Origin: Pelobates cultripes
Taxonomy: Eukaryota > Chordata > Amphibia > Anura > Pelobatidae
NCBI GenBank assembly: GCA_933207985.1
Contig: OW240921.1
Location: 96,573,326-96,637,325, forward strand
Direction: 5' to 3'
Length of the DNA stretch: 64,000 bases
Positions 61,343 to 64,000 of this stretch are shown here, one piece after another (positions within the stretch are counted from its first letter, which is position 1; every line of letters starts with the position of its first letter). Below the pieces are notes generated by a model, which worked only from the letters and a program-made list of their open reading frames with translations, did no database searches and was not told the DNA's origin. Made by a program: the position numbers and the translations under genes.

Positions 61343-61817
61343 AAGAACCCTCCAAATATGATAACCACTACAGCTTGATTTAGCAGTTATGGTGCCAGGA
61401 ATGCTCTGGTGTCGTCGTCCCCCACCCCCTCCCCACTTGTATGTAATCAAACCATTGTTTTAATAATTTGACTTCTTACCTGCGATACACCAGGTGCCCC
61501 CCACCTTCCACCACAAACAACAAATAGCTGGAAACTCCTAATCAGAAATTTTCATTGGCTGAGAACAATCAGCTGATGCTCTCAGCCAATGAGCTAGCCC
61601 TGTACTGCAGGGCGTAGCTTCTCAGAGCTAACGGAAGTTCCTGCTGAGAAACGTCTGGCTCTCCTACGTAAGTAGTGGAGGCTAGGAGTGGTGCTTGGCG
61701 GACCCCAGGAAAAAAGTCAAACTGGTTTGACTTCTTACAATGGAGGGCTGCCAGAGCACTCTATGCACCGTAACTACTCCATCAAACTATAGTGGTTATC
61801 ACACTTGGAACATTCCT
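61343..61817. mobile_element. T2-like MITE, mirror copy of 24870-25343
   Basis: TTAA at 61339-61342 and 61818-61821; ends AGAACCCTCCAAATATGATA and, opposite strand, AGGAATGTTCCAAGTGTGAT. Confidence 0.8.
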
Positions 61818-62607
61818 TTAAGTTGGAGACTGCTCCAACTGCCATATACTGTATATTATCATGGTTTCTCCACTGCAGCATATAATTAATTAACACATTA
61901 GAAAACCTGGAAGTTCAGATCGTCCATGTTCTGGAAGATATTGTCTTTCCAAAAATTAGTCAGATGTTTCTGATTGAATTTTAAAAAAAAATAAGTATTG
62001 CTATTTCTTGTAATACCTTTTTTTTTACTGGACTAAGAAATGATTATATTATATTATAATTAGACTAATACAGCATCTCAAATAACATGACTACGCTGAC
62101 TGAATTGTAAATCATCTTCATTTCGGAGAACAAGATCCCTGAGTTTCGGAGGAGTCAGGACACAAGAATTTAATTTGTTGAATGTATTCATTCATATTTA
62201 AATGCTGTAGTCCATACTTAAATTTGTGTTTCATTCAACAGCCATGCAATTGATTTTGGTTTTACCACTTGTAAGATATTACTGCTCTGGTCTGTTTTCT
62301 AAAGATCAATTTTTTTAAATGACTCTTACAGTCCTACTGGAAGTCTTAAACACAGCAACATTTCTCAACATATAACTTCTCTTGGCAGCTTCAAACTGTG
62401 AGCATTATTTCATTGCTGTCTATATTGTCAGGGAACATTCTAATCTGCCAATCTCAAGCTTCCGTTCTAACACATACATTTAAAAAGGAACTAGACATTT
62501 TTTTTAAAAAGAGAGAATTGATATATTTAGCGTAAGTCAATTTCCTACCCAAGAGAAGACATAATATTCCAAATACACCAAGCCATATGAGGTGGCACAA
62601 TGAGACT

Positions 62608-63032
62608 CAGGACTCCCAACTCTCCCAAACCTGGCTGGAAAGTACCAATTTCAGGTTGTGTCCTGCTATCGTGCGCTTGTTCCCTGTTGTCCTGCTTTTG
62701 TACACATCAAGGTTTGTCCCCAGAAAGCATAGGGTATGCACATCATTAGATATGCGTGCAATATGCTAGGGATTGGGATCATGCAGAGAGTGCTGTAACA
62801 ATGCTCTGTGTATTGTCCATCCTTAATGGATCTGGCCAGCATGATTGGCAGTCAGGTTGCCATGAATACACGCCAGACTGACATGCTTGTTTTTTTGAGC
62901 AGATCAACATACTTTTTGCGTAGGACTTCTCTTTTAGGCAGCTACATTGACATAGGTGGTGTTACTGGTTCATCGCTTTTTGGAATGTCTACTACTGTCC
63001 TGCTTTACGAGATGCAAAAATTGGCAGGTATG
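62608..63032. repeat. Possible hAT-like MITE, mirror copy of 23659-24083
   Basis: Starts CAGGACTCCCAACTCT and ends GGCAGGTATG; same 425-bp length as the left-arm copy. Confidence 0.4.
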
Positions 63033-63191
63033 AAAACTAGATACCCTCTCGTTAATGCCCTCCACACCCACAAGACAATGATGTACTCTGATGAGCCTAC
63101 AAAATGCAGTACACTACTGAACCCAGCAAGCAACATTTAAAAAGTCTTGGAAGTGGCTATGCCAGGATATACGCAATGGGACACTCTAGAC

Positions 63192-63326
63192 CACAAGTGC
63201 CTAAAAGGAAAAACCCCAGATTTTGTAGGACTAAAGCTCCGATGCTTTGCATACCTTCAGAATTATAATGCATTATGGAAGCTGTAGTTTTAAAACATCT
63301 GGGGATCGACTTTATGGGCACCCCTG
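63192..63326. mobile_element. Short hAT-like MITE, mirror copy of 23365-23499
   Basis: Same 135-bp length and ends as the left copy, with CTCTAGAC and CTCTAGAA flanks. Confidence 0.7.
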
Positions 63327-63803
63327 CTCTAGAAACTATAACCACTTAATCTTATTGAAGAGATTATAGTCTCTCTTGGCTCCATCCCATTCAAAAAACA
63401 TTTTTGAAAGTTTTAAAACTGAAGACACGGTGCATTAGCCATACCAAGTCATTATAACAACGGCAGCAGCTGTGATAAGCTGAGATAGGTCACCTGACAC
63501 TTTTAGCCAATCACTGACATCCATTGCTGCTTAAACCAATGTAGACATGTACCTGGGGAACCCCATTTAGTGTTAGACCATTCAAAAACAGGTTTATACT
63601 GGGACAGCACTTTAGAAGGCTCCAGGCACCATAACCACTTCAATGAGTTGAGTGTTTATTTAATGTCCTAATGTCCAATTAAATAATTTATAGAATGCTG
63701 AGGACTAAATTGTGAATAAAAATAACTGTTTGATGTCATTTTACATAATTTTTTATTAGATAAAACTTTTATTCATCGATTACAATTTTTCAAAAAAAGA
63801 AAA

Positions 63804-64000
63804 TTGGGATGTCTGGTCCTCGAATAGTTAACATTTAAAGAGCAGACAGAAGATAATGATATGTTGCACTCTGGCACACAAGTGCCTATGGAGGGATGCA
63901 GGGAGAAGGTTATCAGAAGCCTCCATGGGATTGGGAAGCTACAAAAGAACGAATGATGAAGAACAAAGGATTCCTAGTACCAGTCCTCTCTGGTGTTTAT
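63804..64000. other. Unique tail beyond the duplication
   Basis: The sequence that would correspond to the left N gap; no gene recognised. Confidence 0.6.

Larger units (their letters stand above)
55936..63803. repeat. Right arm of the large inverted duplication (partner 22888-29656)
   Basis: Reverse complement of 22888-29656. Its inner end (55936, first base after an N gap) equals 29656 and its outer end (63803) equals 22888, also the first base after an N gap. Apart from the solo LTR and small indels the arms agree closely. Mirrored features: CR1 5' part (55936-58060, minus), T2-like MITE, short palindromic MITE and hAT-like MITEs (own entries). 58.4-61.1 kb holds no recognised gene. Confidence 0.95.

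Overview
The window is vertebrate nuclear DNA, most likely from an anuran amphibian. I infer this from the repeats: many TTAA-flanked MITEs with T2/Kolobok-type ends (AGGR... ends, ...ACTATAG... cores), hAT MITEs, Tc1 and mariner fossils, CR1 and L1/Tx1-type LINEs, and a class I endogenous retrovirus (ERV). No host protein-coding gene, tRNA or rRNA could be supported. Nearly everything recognisable is mobile DNA, much of it nested.

Layout. 1-8.04 kb: 3' half of a gammaretrovirus-like ERV (pol, env, polypurine tract, 3' LTR). The LTR carries a long AT microsatellite and is split by a 2.1-kb TTAA-flanked DNA element. 8-17 kb: a T2-like MITE, two Tc1 fossils, LTR-like sequence and several L1/Tx1 ORF2 fragments, one split by another MITE. 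17.1-20.7 kb: a second copy of the TTAA element, split by a 2.2-kb LINE that holds an intact L1-type ORF1 but no ORF2, with a poly-A tail and an 11-bp target duplication. 20.7-22.8 kb: low-complexity TG/CA sequence, then a 100-N gap. 22.9-39.3 kb: MITEs, then a CR1 LINE split by 7.8 kb of inserted DNA. That insert holds an inverted repeat with ~1.9-kb arms; one arm carries a 1.67-kb hAT element and the other keeps the empty site. 39.3-55.8 kb: sparse DNA with a minus-strand Tc1 fossil, a minus-strand mariner fossil, one unexplained proline-rich ORF and some minisatellites, then a second 100-N gap. 55.9-63.8 kb: an inverted near-copy of 22.9-29.7 kb that carries one extra 1,070-bp solo LTR.

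Main points. (1) The ORF1-only LINE resembles the mammalian half-L1 (HAL1) arrangement. (2) The two arms of the large inverted duplication start exactly at the two N gaps in dovetail geometry. This looks like two haplotypes of one locus placed head-to-head by scaffolding rather than a real palindrome, so the solo LTR may be an insertion polymorphism. (3) Two paralogous empty sites (hAT in the inverted repeat, solo LTR in the duplication) give base-exact insertion boundaries. (4) The ERV env is gammaretrovirus-type but has eight residues where CX6CC is usual.
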